Shown piece after piece: positions 50,050-57,926 of a DNA stretch of 64,000 nt; position 1 is the stretch's first letter, and each line of letters begins with the position of its first letter. The notes under the pieces are model-generated. The model worked only from the letters and a program-made list of their open reading frames with translations. It did no database searches and was not told the DNA's origin. Made by a program: the position numbers and the translations under genes. The DNA comes from Luteirhabdus pelagi (GTDB lineage: Bacteria > Bacteroidota > Bacteroidia > Flavobacteriales > Flavobacteriaceae): assembly GCF_016827595.1 (NCBI RefSeq), contig NZ_JAECMS010000003.1, positions 1 through 64,000 of the forward strand, read 5' to 3'.

Positions 50050-51330
50050 ATGAAACGGGTACTCATCATTACATATTATTGGCCACCCGCGGGCGGACCA
50101 GGAGTGCAACGTTGGTTGAAGTTCGCGACCTATCTACCAGCATTTGGTGTTGAACCAATCATGTATATACCTTCTAATCCGCACTATCCTATAATTGATG
50201 AAAATATTTCTGAAGAGATTCCAAAGGATATTTCCATTCTTTCACAACCGATAAAGGAACCCTATCGCTTTGCCAAATGGTTTTCCAAATCGAAAACGCA
50301 AAAGATGAGTCGCGGCGTGATTTCCTCTAAAAAAATGACGGCGATGGAAAAGTTGCTACTGTGGATTCGCGGTAACTTTTTTATACCGGATGCTAGGATA
50401 GGGTGGGTGAAGCCTTCCGTTGAATATTTAAAATCCTATTTAAAAGAGAATCCGGTCGATGCAATCGTCACTACAGGTCCTCCTCATAGTCTTCATCTTA
50501 TAGGTGAAGCCTTGCAAAAAGCGACAACTATTCCTTGGCTGGCCGATTTTCGGGATCCCTGGACGACTATCCACTACCATAAAGATTTACAGCTGACGAA
50601 AAGTTCGGCGAAACGCCATCTTCAACTAGAGCAACAGATTTTGAATGCCGCCACCGCTATCACTGTCACCAGTCCGGGAACAAAGGCAGAGTTTGAAGGA
50701 AAGACAGATACCCCCATTCATTTGGTTACCAATGGCTATGAACCCGTGGAAGATATTTCTTCAAATTTGGATTCTCAGTTTACTTTGTCGCACATAGGAT
50801 CATTACTAACCGATCGCAATCCTCATATTTTATGGGAAGTATTATCGGAACTTTCCACAGAAAATCAACTTTTCAAAAAAGACTTGAAAATCCAATTAGC
50901 CGGCACAATCAGCGAGCAGGTTATTGAAAGTATTAAGGTGAAGGGGTTAAAAGATAATCTCAACGTGCTTGGCTATGTTTCACATCGTAAGGCGCTTCAG
51001 CTTCAACATAATTCGCACGTTTTATTGCTGATTGAGATGAATCGTTCAGAAACGACTGCTATCCTCCCGGGAAAGCTATTCGAATATCTGGCGGCAAAAC
51101 GGCCTATTCTAGCATTAGGACCGGAGGGAAGTGATATTGAAACGATTTTGAAACAAACCAACGGAGGTTATTTTTCAACGTATGCTGAAAAAGAAAAATT
51201 GAAGCATACAATTCTTCAGTATTATAAAAGGTATCAAGAAGGAACCTTGAAAATCGACTCGAAAGGAGTGGAGCGTTTCACCCGAAAAGCCGTTTCCAAA
51301 ACGATGGCTGATATTCTTCAGGGGCTATAA
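50050..51330 (+). CDS. Group 1 (GT4) glycosyltransferase
   Basis: A 426-aa GT-B glycosyltransferase. The N-terminal acceptor half starts VLIITYYWPPAGGPGVQRWL, includes VTTGPPHSLHLIGEAL and PWLADFRDPWTT, and the donor half carries HIGSLLTDRNPHILW, NNLNVLGYVSHRKALQLQH and the EX7E-type segment NRSETTAILPGKLFEYLAAKRP. Substrate and product are unknown. It starts 2 bp after the YfhO stop, so both share an mRNA. Confidence 0.9.
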   Translation: MKRVLIITYYWPPAGGPGVQRWLKFATYLPAFGVEPIMYIPSNPHYPIIDENISEEIPKDISILSQPIKEPYRFAKWFSKSKTQKMSRGVISSKKMTAMEKLLLWIRGNFFIPDARIGWVKPSVEYLKSYLKENPVDAIVTTGPPHSLHLIGEALQKATTIPWLADFRDPWTTIHYHKDLQLTKSSAKRHLQLEQQILNAATAITVTSPGTKAEFEGKTDTPIHLVTNGYEPVEDISSNLDSQFTLSHIGSLLTDRNPHILWEVLSELSTENQLFKKDLKIQLAGTISEQVIESIKVKGLKDNLNVLGYVSHRKALQLQHNSHVLLLIEMNRSETTAILPGKLFEYLAAKRPILALGPEGSDIETILKQTNGGYFSTYAEKEKLKHTILQYYKRYQEGTLKIDSKGVERFTRKAVSKTMADILQGL

Positions 51331-51334
51331 ACAT

Positions 51335-51372
51335 GAAACCTCCCGCGCAGCCGAAGCGTTGCGAGAGGTTTC
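51335..51372. terminator. Hairpin after the GT4 gene
   Basis: GAAACCTC (51335-51342) pairs with GAGGTTTC (51365-51372), with a GC-rich inner part CGCGCAGCCGAAGCG. The T tract is short, so termination is probable but less certain; it also lies before the convergent Arg/Ser-rich gene. Confidence 0.6.
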
Positions 51373-51393
51373 CAACCAACCAAAAAACTCTTA

Positions 51394-52644
51394 TTAGTTT
51401 CCGCGTCCTCTTCTACTAGAGGAAGAGCGGATTGATGATCTATCGTTTGAGGAAGTACGGGAAGTACTCCTATTTGCCGACGAATTTCTAGACCTTTTGT
51501 TACTTGAGCGATTTGCACTACTTCCTCTAGAAGCAGTTCTAGTAGATCGCTTTACGGTAGCCTTTCTAGAAGTAGTAGAAGGTCGTGTTGCTTTTCGAGC
51601 ACTTCTATTGCTTGACCGTGACTTTCGAACGGAACGATTTTCAGAACTACGTGTCGTCGGCCGACTTCTACGGACCGTTTTATCTTTACGGGCATCATTC
51701 GAAGATGATCTTCGAGCGATTCCTCTTTGCGAATCATTACGATCGCTGCGCGAAACCGTTCTTCTGGCATTATTGTCGCTACGTCTTACCGTTCTCTTTT
51801 GAGCGCTAGCTTTTCTCGTGTTTTGCTGAGTGCGTCTTGCATTTGCATTACGACGTGCTACAGTATTATTATTTCTAGCATCTCTTCTAGGATTGTTTCT
51901 TGCATAGCTATTTCTACGATTCGGGTTGAAATCCCTACGTTTCGCTACACGACCATCTTTATAATGAACACGACTTCCTGGCCTATGAAAATCTCGGCGT
52001 CCGTTAGCGTACGCTACTCGGTGACGGTTTCCATAAAAAACACGGTGTTGTCTCCACGAATATCTGATAGGACTATAGTATCTTCTATACGGATAGTCGT
52101 ACACTATACAGCTAGAGTAAAAAGGTCTTGCATAATACACATGCCATGGTCGATAGATATAACGAGGCGTCCATACATTAATAAAGCCTGTGTAATAGTC
52201 GAAGTGACCATAATTATTATAGAATACTCGTAGTCCACCTACGCGAACGATACGGCGATCGTTATAGCGAATCTCGGTAGTACCTGCTTGAACAATACGA
52301 CCAAATTCATCGTAGTAAATCGGAACATCCTCAACCTGAATTACGGCACCATAATCGTCATACTGAACGTATGCATCATAATTATAACCCGAGTTGAAGG
52401 AGATATTCACATTCGGTGTATTTACATTAACATTTACATTGTTACCACCACGATTTCCTAGGTATACAAAATCGAATTGACCATCGGGAAATACGGAAAA
52501 CTCTACGGCTCCTTCAACAAATACGTAGGAACTTCCATCGTATCGATAACTAGTGGCTACTTCTTCGTTTGCGTTTGCTGTGGTTGGGAATATCATTCCG
52601 AGCATTAAGAACAAACTTGCTAAGATTACGGTTGCTTTTTTCAT
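51394..52644 (-). CDS. Secreted protein with extremely basic Arg/Ser-rich tail
   Basis: A 416-aa protein. Signal peptide 1-25 (ATVILASLFLMLGMIFPTTA), a structured N-terminal part with YRYDGSSYVFVEGAVEFSV, strand-like repeats around YDAYVQYDDYGAVIQVED and YYDEFGRIVQAGTTEI, then aromatic-rich DYPYRRYYSPIRYSW. From about residue 215 it becomes low complexity, dominated by Arg, Ser and Asn (RRDARNNNTVARR, SRSDRNDSQRG), with almost no hydrophobic residues. Frame extends to 52725, but MKKATVILASL is the signal start. The tail suggests a nucleic-acid, polyanion or wall-binding role; unknown. It is monocistronic. Confidence 0.78.
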   Translation of the reverse strand: MKKATVILASLFLMLGMIFPTTANANEEVATSYRYDGSSYVFVEGAVEFSVFPDGQFDFVYLGNRGGNNVNVNVNTPNVNISFNSGYNYDAYVQYDDYGAVIQVEDVPIYYDEFGRIVQAGTTEIRYNDRRIVRVGGLRVFYNNYGHFDYYTGFINVWTPRYIYRPWHVYYARPFYSSCIVYDYPYRRYYSPIRYSWRQHRVFYGNRHRVAYANGRRDFHRPGSRVHYKDGRVAKRRDFNPNRRNSYARNNPRRDARNNNTVARRNANARRTQQNTRKASAQKRTVRRSDNNARRTVSRSDRNDSQRGIARRSSSNDARKDKTVRRSRPTTRSSENRSVRKSRSSNRSARKATRPSTTSRKATVKRSTRTASRGSSANRSSNKRSRNSSANRSTSRTSSNDRSSIRSSSSRRGRGN

Positions 52645-52788
52645 AACTGAGAATTTTAGGGTTGTACTTGTTTTATTTTTTTTGGTCAGCTTAGTACGCT
52701 TTAATGAAATCAACCATCGTGCCAAAAATATAAAACCCTTTATTTACAGGGGTTTTACAGTTTATTAGTACTGTTATTAAAAAGAAGA

Positions 52789-52821
52789 AGTCCGCCAAAT
52801 TATTAAAAAATTTAGCGGACT
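52789..52821 (-). terminator. Candidate terminator of uvrA
   Basis: AGTCCGC (52789-52795) pairs with GCGGACT (52815-52821), extended by AAATT/AATTT across a bulge; TCTTCTTTTT follows on the minus strand. It lies 89 bp past the uvrA stop. The remainder of 52645-52909 holds no gene I can support. Confidence 0.65.
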
Positions 52822-52909
52822 ATCTCAAATTAACCAACCAAAACTATGAGAGTATTACTTTAGTAATAACTCAATTTTATCTTTTCAAGCACTGTGCCAA
52901 AAATTAAAA

Positions 52910-55687
52910 CTATACCTTTTCCTTTAAATAATGTGCGGTATGGGAATGTTTGTTCTTTACGATTTCCTCCGGGGTTCCCTGAGCCACAACTTCACCTCCT
53001 TTCAAACCACCTTCATGTCCAAGATCGATAATATGGTCGGCACATTTCACCAAATCCATATTATGTTCTACCACAATTACCGTGTGTCCCTTATCTAATA
53101 GAGCATAGAATGAAGCCAATAGCTTGTTGATATCATGAAAGTGAAGCCCTGTTGTAGGTTCATCAAATATGAAGAGTGCCTTGTCCTTAGTATCACCTTT
53201 CACTAAAAAGGAAGCAAGTTTTATACGCTGTGCTTCACCACCTGATAAAGTTGAAGAACTCTGCCCGAGTTGTACATACCCCAATCCAACGTCTTGTAAG
53301 GGCTTTAGTTTGCGGGTAATCTTATCTTCCTCATGTTCGGTGAAGAATGCCATGGCATCATCGACCGTCATGTTTAAGACATCATCGATATTCTTATCAT
53401 GAAAGGTAACTTCCAATACTTCTTTCTTAAACCGTTTTCCATGGCAGGTATCGCACTCTAAATGAACATCGGCCATAAACTGCATCTCTACCGTGACTTC
53501 TCCTTCACCTTTACACGTTTCGCAACGGCCGCCATCTACATTAAAACTGAAGTGTTTAGCCTTAAAATTTCGAATCTTCGATAATTTCTGACCTGCAAAT
53601 AACGACCGAATATCGTCGTATGCCTTAATATAGGTAACGGGATTACTTCTACTCGAGCGTCCGATAGGGTTCTGGTCTACAAACTCAATGGTTTTGAGCG
53701 AATCGAAATTCCCTTCCAATTCTGTAAACTGACCAGGTTTTTCACCATAGCCGCCTATCTTTCGAAGTAGTGCTGGGTAGAGAATACTTTTTACCAAGGT
53801 GCTTTTTCCGCTACCAGAAACCCCAGTCACGGCGGTAAAGACCCCTAAGGGAAACGCAACATCTATATTTTTGAGGTTATTTTGACGTGCACCGATAAGG
53901 TGAAGTTTCTTTTTGGAAGTCCGTCGTTTTTTTGGGACTTCAATTTCCATGTCGCCATTTAAATATTGTGCCGTTAGCGAATCAGATTTCAAGATATCCT
54001 CATAAGTACCTTCGGCAACAACCTTTCCACCATACGTTCCAGCTTCAGGTCCGATATCGATGATGGCATCGGCTGCTTTCATAATATCCTCATCGTGTTC
54101 CACCACGATAACCGTGTTTCCAAGATCGCGAAGGGATTTCAAAACACCGATTAACCGCTCGGTATCCTTGGGGTGTAGGCCAATGCTCGGTTCATCAAGA
54201 ATATACATAGAGCCTACAAGGCTACTTCCTAGAGAAGTGGCCAGGTTGATGCGCTGCGATTCTCCTCCCGAAAGGGAGTTGCTCTTTCTATTTAAAGTAA
54301 GATAGCCCAAACCAACATCCATCAAGAAGGCAAGTCGATTGTTGATTTCAAGTAGTAAGCGTTTTGAAACTTCCGTGTCGTATTCGTTTAGCTTTAGGTT
54401 TTTAAAGAATTCAGCTACTTTTTCCAGTGGAAGTTCCACTAATTCCTGAATCGCTGTATCGCCCACTTTCACATAGCCTGCTTCTGGTCGTAGTCGCTTG
54501 CCTTTACAGACACTGCATCGGGTTTTTCCGCGATAGCGAGATAACATCACTCTATTCTGAATCTTGTAACTTTTGGACTCCAAGAAGGCGAAGAAGTCAT
54601 TTAATCCCTCAAAATATTTATTACCATCCCAAACCAATTGCTTTTGCGCTTCGCTGAGTTCATACCAAGGTTTGTGTATCGGAAAATCGAATTTATACGC
54701 ATTGTTTACCAATTGATCTCGATACCAGCTCATGCTATCGCCACGCCAGGGGAAAACAGCATTTTCATAGATAGATAGTCCTGTGTTCGGAATAACCAAG
54801 TCTTCATCTATTCCAATTACATCGCCATAGCCTTCACAATTCGGACAAGCACCATATGGGTTATTGAAACTGAAAAGATGAACGTTCGGTTCGGTAAAGG
54901 TGATCCCGTCCGCTTCAAATCTATTGTTGAATTCGATTTTCTCGTTGTTGGAAAGTTTTTCGAGGTATAATTCACCTTTTCCTTCATAAAAAGCCATTTC
55001 AACGGCATCGGCCAAACGATTGTAGAAGTCTTCATCTTCCTGAGTAATCACACGGTCTACTACCAGCTCCATTTCATCGGCATAATGATCATCTTTCAGT
55101 TCATCCATCCGAAGCACTTCATTTTTCAATTTTACTCTGGCATATCCTTGTTGAGCCAACGCTTGGACTTTATTCTTCATCGTTCGCCCTTCTTCCAAAT
55201 GAATAGGAGCGACCAATAGCAATTTTTCGCGCTCGGGCAAGGTTTTAACAAAATTGATGACATCGGTAACCGTATCCTTCTTCACTTCCTTTCCTGAAAC
55301 AGGGGAGTAGGTGCGACCGATACGTGTGTACAGTAACTTTAGGTAGTCGTATATTTCAGTACTTGTGCCCACGGTAGAACGAGGATTCGTTGCATTCACC
55401 TTCTGTTCGATAGCAATGGCTGGTGCAATTCCTTTTATAGCATCTACCTTCGGTTTATCCAAACGGCCCAAGAATTGTCGTGCATAGGACGAAAGGCTCT
55501 CCACATAGCGTCGCTGCCCTTCCGCATACAAAGTATCGAACGCCAGGCTTGACTTCCCACTTCCTGAGAGACCAGTAATTACAACCAATTTATTGCGGGG
55601 GATGGCGACACTGATATCCTTCAGATTATGAAGTTTTGCGCCTTGTATGTAAATATTTTCTTTAGTATTTATTGTAGCAGTCGTCAA
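52910..55687 (-). CDS. uvrA: Excinuclease ABC subunit A
   Basis: A 925-aa nucleotide-excision-repair damage sensor with two ABC ATPase units. Walker A sites are TGLSGSGKSSLAF and TGVSGSGKSTLVK; the ABC signatures are NSLSGGESQRINLA and STLSGGEAQRIKLA. Zinc modules are CSVCKGKRLRPE and CETCKGEG plus CDTCHGKRF. It works with UvrB and UvrC. No in-frame ATG lies near the family N-terminus, and the frame's first ATG (55753) is upstream of a promoter box at 55722-55715, so I take TTG 55687 (TTG ACG ACT GCT). Length is then close to E. coli UvrA (940 aa). Confidence 0.95.
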   Translation of the reverse strand: MTTATINTKENIYIQGAKLHNLKDISVAIPRNKLVVITGLSGSGKSSLAFDTLYAEGQRRYVESLSSYARQFLGRLDKPKVDAIKGIAPAIAIEQKVNATNPRSTVGTSTEIYDYLKLLYTRIGRTYSPVSGKEVKKDTVTDVINFVKTLPEREKLLLVAPIHLEEGRTMKNKVQALAQQGYARVKLKNEVLRMDELKDDHYADEMELVVDRVITQEDEDFYNRLADAVEMAFYEGKGELYLEKLSNNEKIEFNNRFEADGITFTEPNVHLFSFNNPYGACPNCEGYGDVIGIDEDLVIPNTGLSIYENAVFPWRGDSMSWYRDQLVNNAYKFDFPIHKPWYELSEAQKQLVWDGNKYFEGLNDFFAFLESKSYKIQNRVMLSRYRGKTRCSVCKGKRLRPEAGYVKVGDTAIQELVELPLEKVAEFFKNLKLNEYDTEVSKRLLLEINNRLAFLMDVGLGYLTLNRKSNSLSGGESQRINLATSLGSSLVGSMYILDEPSIGLHPKDTERLIGVLKSLRDLGNTVIVVEHDEDIMKAADAIIDIGPEAGTYGGKVVAEGTYEDILKSDSLTAQYLNGDMEIEVPKKRRTSKKKLHLIGARQNNLKNIDVAFPLGVFTAVTGVSGSGKSTLVKSILYPALLRKIGGYGEKPGQFTELEGNFDSLKTIEFVDQNPIGRSSRSNPVTYIKAYDDIRSLFAGQKLSKIRNFKAKHFSFNVDGGRCETCKGEGEVTVEMQFMADVHLECDTCHGKRFKKEVLEVTFHDKNIDDVLNMTVDDAMAFFTEHEEDKITRKLKPLQDVGLGYVQLGQSSSTLSGGEAQRIKLASFLVKGDTKDKALFIFDEPTTGLHFHDINKLLASFYALLDKGHTVIVVEHNMDLVKCADHIIDLGHEGGLKGGEVVAQGTPEEIVKNKHSHTAHYLKEKV

Positions 55688-55714
55688 AATTTGAAGATTT
55701 TTAGCTGTAAACCG

Positions 55715-55722
55715 CAAAGATA
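55715..55722 (-). promoter_or_regulatory. -7 element TATCTTTG of uvrA
   Basis: An exact TAnnTTTG box on the minus strand. Transcription would begin near 55708, which excludes the ATG at 55753 and supports the TTG start 28 bp downstream. Confidence 0.6.
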
Positions 55723-55933
55723 CTACATCCGCGACTGCTTTACACGTTAACAATTACACGCTTTTTTAAGGATTTTTTTAGTTTTTATTTGCAATTCACA
55801 AATCTTTGTTGTTATATTTACGGCACTTAACGAGGAATTCAAAAATTATTGCCTATAGCATAGTATTACTTTTTAACCGACAACCGACATTACAACCAAC
55901 TACAAATAGTTGTTTTACTTAAAAAGTAGTAGT

Positions 55934-56518
55934 ATGATACAAAACACCCCCTCGGATGCTGTTTTGGTAAAAACTTACCTTGAAGGCAATGAATCCGCAC
56001 TTTGTGAACTAATCAATCGCCATAAGCAACGCTTATACAGTTTTATCTATTCTAAGGTATTTGACCGTGATATTACGGAAGATATCTTTCAGGATACTTT
56101 CATTAAGGTCATTAAGACTTTGAAGAAGGGTGGATATAACGAAGAAGGTAAATTTTTACCTTGGGTAATGCGAATTGCCCATAATTTGGTTATCGACCAT
56201 TTCCGTAAGAATAATCGCATGCCGAAGTTTGAGAACAAGGATGATTTCAATATTTTTTCCGTTTTATCTGATGGCGCCTTAAATGCTGAAAAGCAAATGA
56301 TTAAAGGTCAAGTCGAAAATGATGTTCGACGACTTATTCAAGAGCTTCCCGAAGACCAAAAAAAGGTCTTGATTATGAGAATTTATAAGGAAATGAGCTT
56401 TAAGGAAATAAGCGAGCAAACCGGTGTTAGTATCAATACTGCTCTGGGTCGAATGCGCTACGCCCTAATTAATTTGAGGAAAGTAATTGAAAAACACAAT
56501 ATTGTATTGACGAATTAA
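55934..56518 (+). CDS. ECF-type RNA polymerase sigma factor
   Basis: A 194-aa sigma-70 family protein with only regions 2 and 4. Region 2 contains LYSFIYSKVFDRDITEDIFQDTF (split here as core plus FQDTF) and the WVMRIAHNLVIDHFR helix; region 4 contains LPEDQKKVLIMRIYKEMSFKEI and an HTH GVSINTALGRMRYALI. It directs polymerase to a specific regulon, to extracytoplasmic or stress signals by family. There is no anti-sigma gene of the FecR or zinc-ribbon type next to it; instead a 50-aa conserved-looking ORF follows. The start is ATG 55934; the frame extends to 55910. Confidence 0.92.
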   Translation: MIQNTPSDAVLVKTYLEGNESALCELINRHKQRLYSFIYSKVFDRDITEDIFQDTFIKVIKTLKKGGYNEEGKFLPWVMRIAHNLVIDHFRKNNRMPKFENKDDFNIFSVLSDGALNAEKQMIKGQVENDVRRLIQELPEDQKKVLIMRIYKEMSFKEISEQTGVSINTALGRMRYALINLRKVIEKHNIVLTN

Positions 56519-56576
56519 CACAATAAACCGTTTTTTGCAACGTTAAATGGTAACATCAACCTCAAAAATACGTTCT

Positions 56577-56729
56577 ATGCAAAAAATGTACTCTAAACCT
56601 TCACGTGCGGGATCCGTGAATGATAAGTTGGTCCCGAAAGAAGAGACTGTTAAGTTTCTATTAGATTATTCGAAGGCATTAAGTGTTATAGATTGCCAAC
56701 AAATGAAGTTTGAAACGCTTCTTAACTAA
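56577..56729 (+). CDS. 50-aa conserved small protein after the ECF sigma gene
   Basis: A short ORF starting MQKMYSKPSRAGSVNDKLVP, continuing KEETVKFLLDYSKAL and ending MKFETLLN. A Lys/Ser-rich N-terminus precedes a helix with a repeating hydrophobic pattern. I recall very similar small proteins downstream of this sigma factor in other flavobacteria, which supports a genuine gene, perhaps a sigma-interacting regulator; that is inference. The frame is open from 56547, but ATG 56577 fits the conserved part. A terminator follows at 56737. Confidence 0.72.
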   Translation: MQKMYSKPSRAGSVNDKLVPKEETVKFLLDYSKALSVIDCQQMKFETLLN

Positions 56730-56736
56730 ACTTTGC

Positions 56737-56772
56737 AAAAACCCCCACGTTATTGAACATGGGGGTTTTTCA
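56737..56772. terminator. Bidirectional terminator
   Basis: AAAACCCCCA (56737-56746) pairs with TGGGGGTTTT (56760-56769). The long A and T runs suit both the small ORF and the convergent nth gene. Confidence 0.92.
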
Positions 56773-57429
56773 TTAGCCATTCTTTTTACGGTAATCCTTT
56801 AGGACGCTTTTGCGTCCTATTTTTTTGGTAATGATATCCTTTTCTAAATCCCATCCACGGGCAGGAGAGTATTGGCGTCCATACCAAATTATTTGTAGAT
56901 GAAGCTTGTTCCATTTATCCTTCGGAAACAAGCGCTTCGCATCTTTCTCTGTTTGCTTCACATTTTTTCCAGTACTTAATCCCCAACGGTACATCAGACG
57001 ATGGATATGGGTATCTACTGGAAATGCCGGAACATTGAATGCCTGGGCCATCACCACACTCGCTGTTTTATGCCCTACAGCTGGTAATTCTTCCAATCCT
57101 TCGAATGTTTGTGGAACACGTCCGTTGTATTTTTCTATTAAAATTTTAGATAGTCCATGAATTCCTTTCGATTTCATAGGGGAGAGCCCCACAGGTTTGA
57201 TAATCTCACGTATCTCTTCAACCGAAAGCTTTACCATGTCATAAGGATTATCGGCCACCTCAAAAAGTAAAGGAGTAATTTGGTTTACTTTCACGTCGGT
57301 ACTCTGGGCCGATAACAAAACGGCAATTAATAAAGTATAGGGATCTTTATGTTCTAAGGGGATAGGAATTTCCGGATAAATAGATTCTAACGTGTCGATT
57401 ACAAACGCAACCTTTTCCTGTTTCGTCAT
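56773..57429 (-). CDS. nth: Endonuclease III homologue without an Fe-S cluster
   Basis: A 218-aa base-excision-repair glycosylase/AP lyase. Helix-hairpin-helix LEELPAVGHKTASVVMAQAF contains catalytic Lys121; Asp139 lies in FPVDTHIHRLMYRWGL. The usual C-terminal Cys4 ligands of the 4Fe-4S cluster are absent: the region reads YGRQYSPARGWDLEKDII, and the whole protein has no Cys. Length and core are otherwise normal, so it should still remove oxidised pyrimidines. It is divergent from bcp with 30 bp between the starts. Confidence 0.92.
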   Translation of the reverse strand: MTKQEKVAFVIDTLESIYPEIPIPLEHKDPYTLLIAVLLSAQSTDVKVNQITPLLFEVADNPYDMVKLSVEEIREIIKPVGLSPMKSKGIHGLSKILIEKYNGRVPQTFEGLEELPAVGHKTASVVMAQAFNVPAFPVDTHIHRLMYRWGLSTGKNVKQTEKDAKRLFPKDKWNKLHLQIIWYGRQYSPARGWDLEKDIITKKIGRKSVLKDYRKKNG

Positions 57430-57459
57430 TTTTGGCTACTTTTAAAACAAAAATAGCAA

Positions 57460-57915
57460 ATGAAAACCTTACAAGTAGGGGACAAAGTCCCTAATTTCAC
57501 CGTACCAAATGAAAATGGAAACCCTGTTTCCCTAAACGATTATAAGGGACATAAGCTCATTGTATTTTTCTATCCAAAAGCGAACACGCCAGGCTGCACC
57601 AAAGAAGCCTGTAATCTTCGTGATAATTATGAAGAATTGAAGTCGAAAGGGTATAAGTTATTAGGTGTTAGCGCTGATAGCGAACGGAAGCAAAAGAATT
57701 TCAGTGAAAAGTACGATTTTCCGTTTCCACTTCTAGCCGATGAAAACAAAGAAGTTATTAATGCCTTTGGCGTCTGGGGTCCAAAAAAGTTTATGGGACG
57801 CGAATACGACGGCATCCACCGAATGACGTTTATCGTTGATGAAGAGGGCAAAGTAGAGCGTGTTATCGAAAAAGTAAAAACCAAGGAACACGCCGCTCAA
57901 ATTTTGAACGACTAA
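57460..57915 (+). CDS. bcp: Bcp-type peroxiredoxin
   Basis: A 151-aa atypical 2-Cys peroxiredoxin. The peroxidatic Cys is in KANTPGCTKEACNLRDNYEE; the second Cys five residues later is the resolving residue typical of Bcp. FTVPNENGNPVSLNDYKGHK precedes it and GREYDGIHRMTFIVDEEG closes the fold. It reduces H2O2 and organic hydroperoxides with thioredoxin. It shares a 30-bp divergent region with nth, so oxidative-damage repair and peroxide removal may be coordinated; that is inference. Confidence 0.95.
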   Translation: MKTLQVGDKVPNFTVPNENGNPVSLNDYKGHKLIVFFYPKANTPGCTKEACNLRDNYEELKSKGYKLLGVSADSERKQKNFSEKYDFPFPLLADENKEVINAFGVWGPKKFMGREYDGIHRMTFIVDEEGKVERVIEKVKTKEHAAQILND

Positions 57916-57926
57916 TTTCCTTCTTT

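Noticed and set aside
51727-52233. A 168-codon plus-strand frame opposite the Arg/Ser-rich gene (also 51497-51802)
   Set aside because: These are shadows of the biased Arg/Ser codons of the minus-strand gene; they lack a plausible start context and read as low-complexity Ile/Ser protein.
52822-52909. Small RNA between uvrA and the Arg/Ser-rich gene
   Set aside because: There is a weak AGTATTAC/GTAATAACT-like stem but no promoter box or conserved structure I can support.
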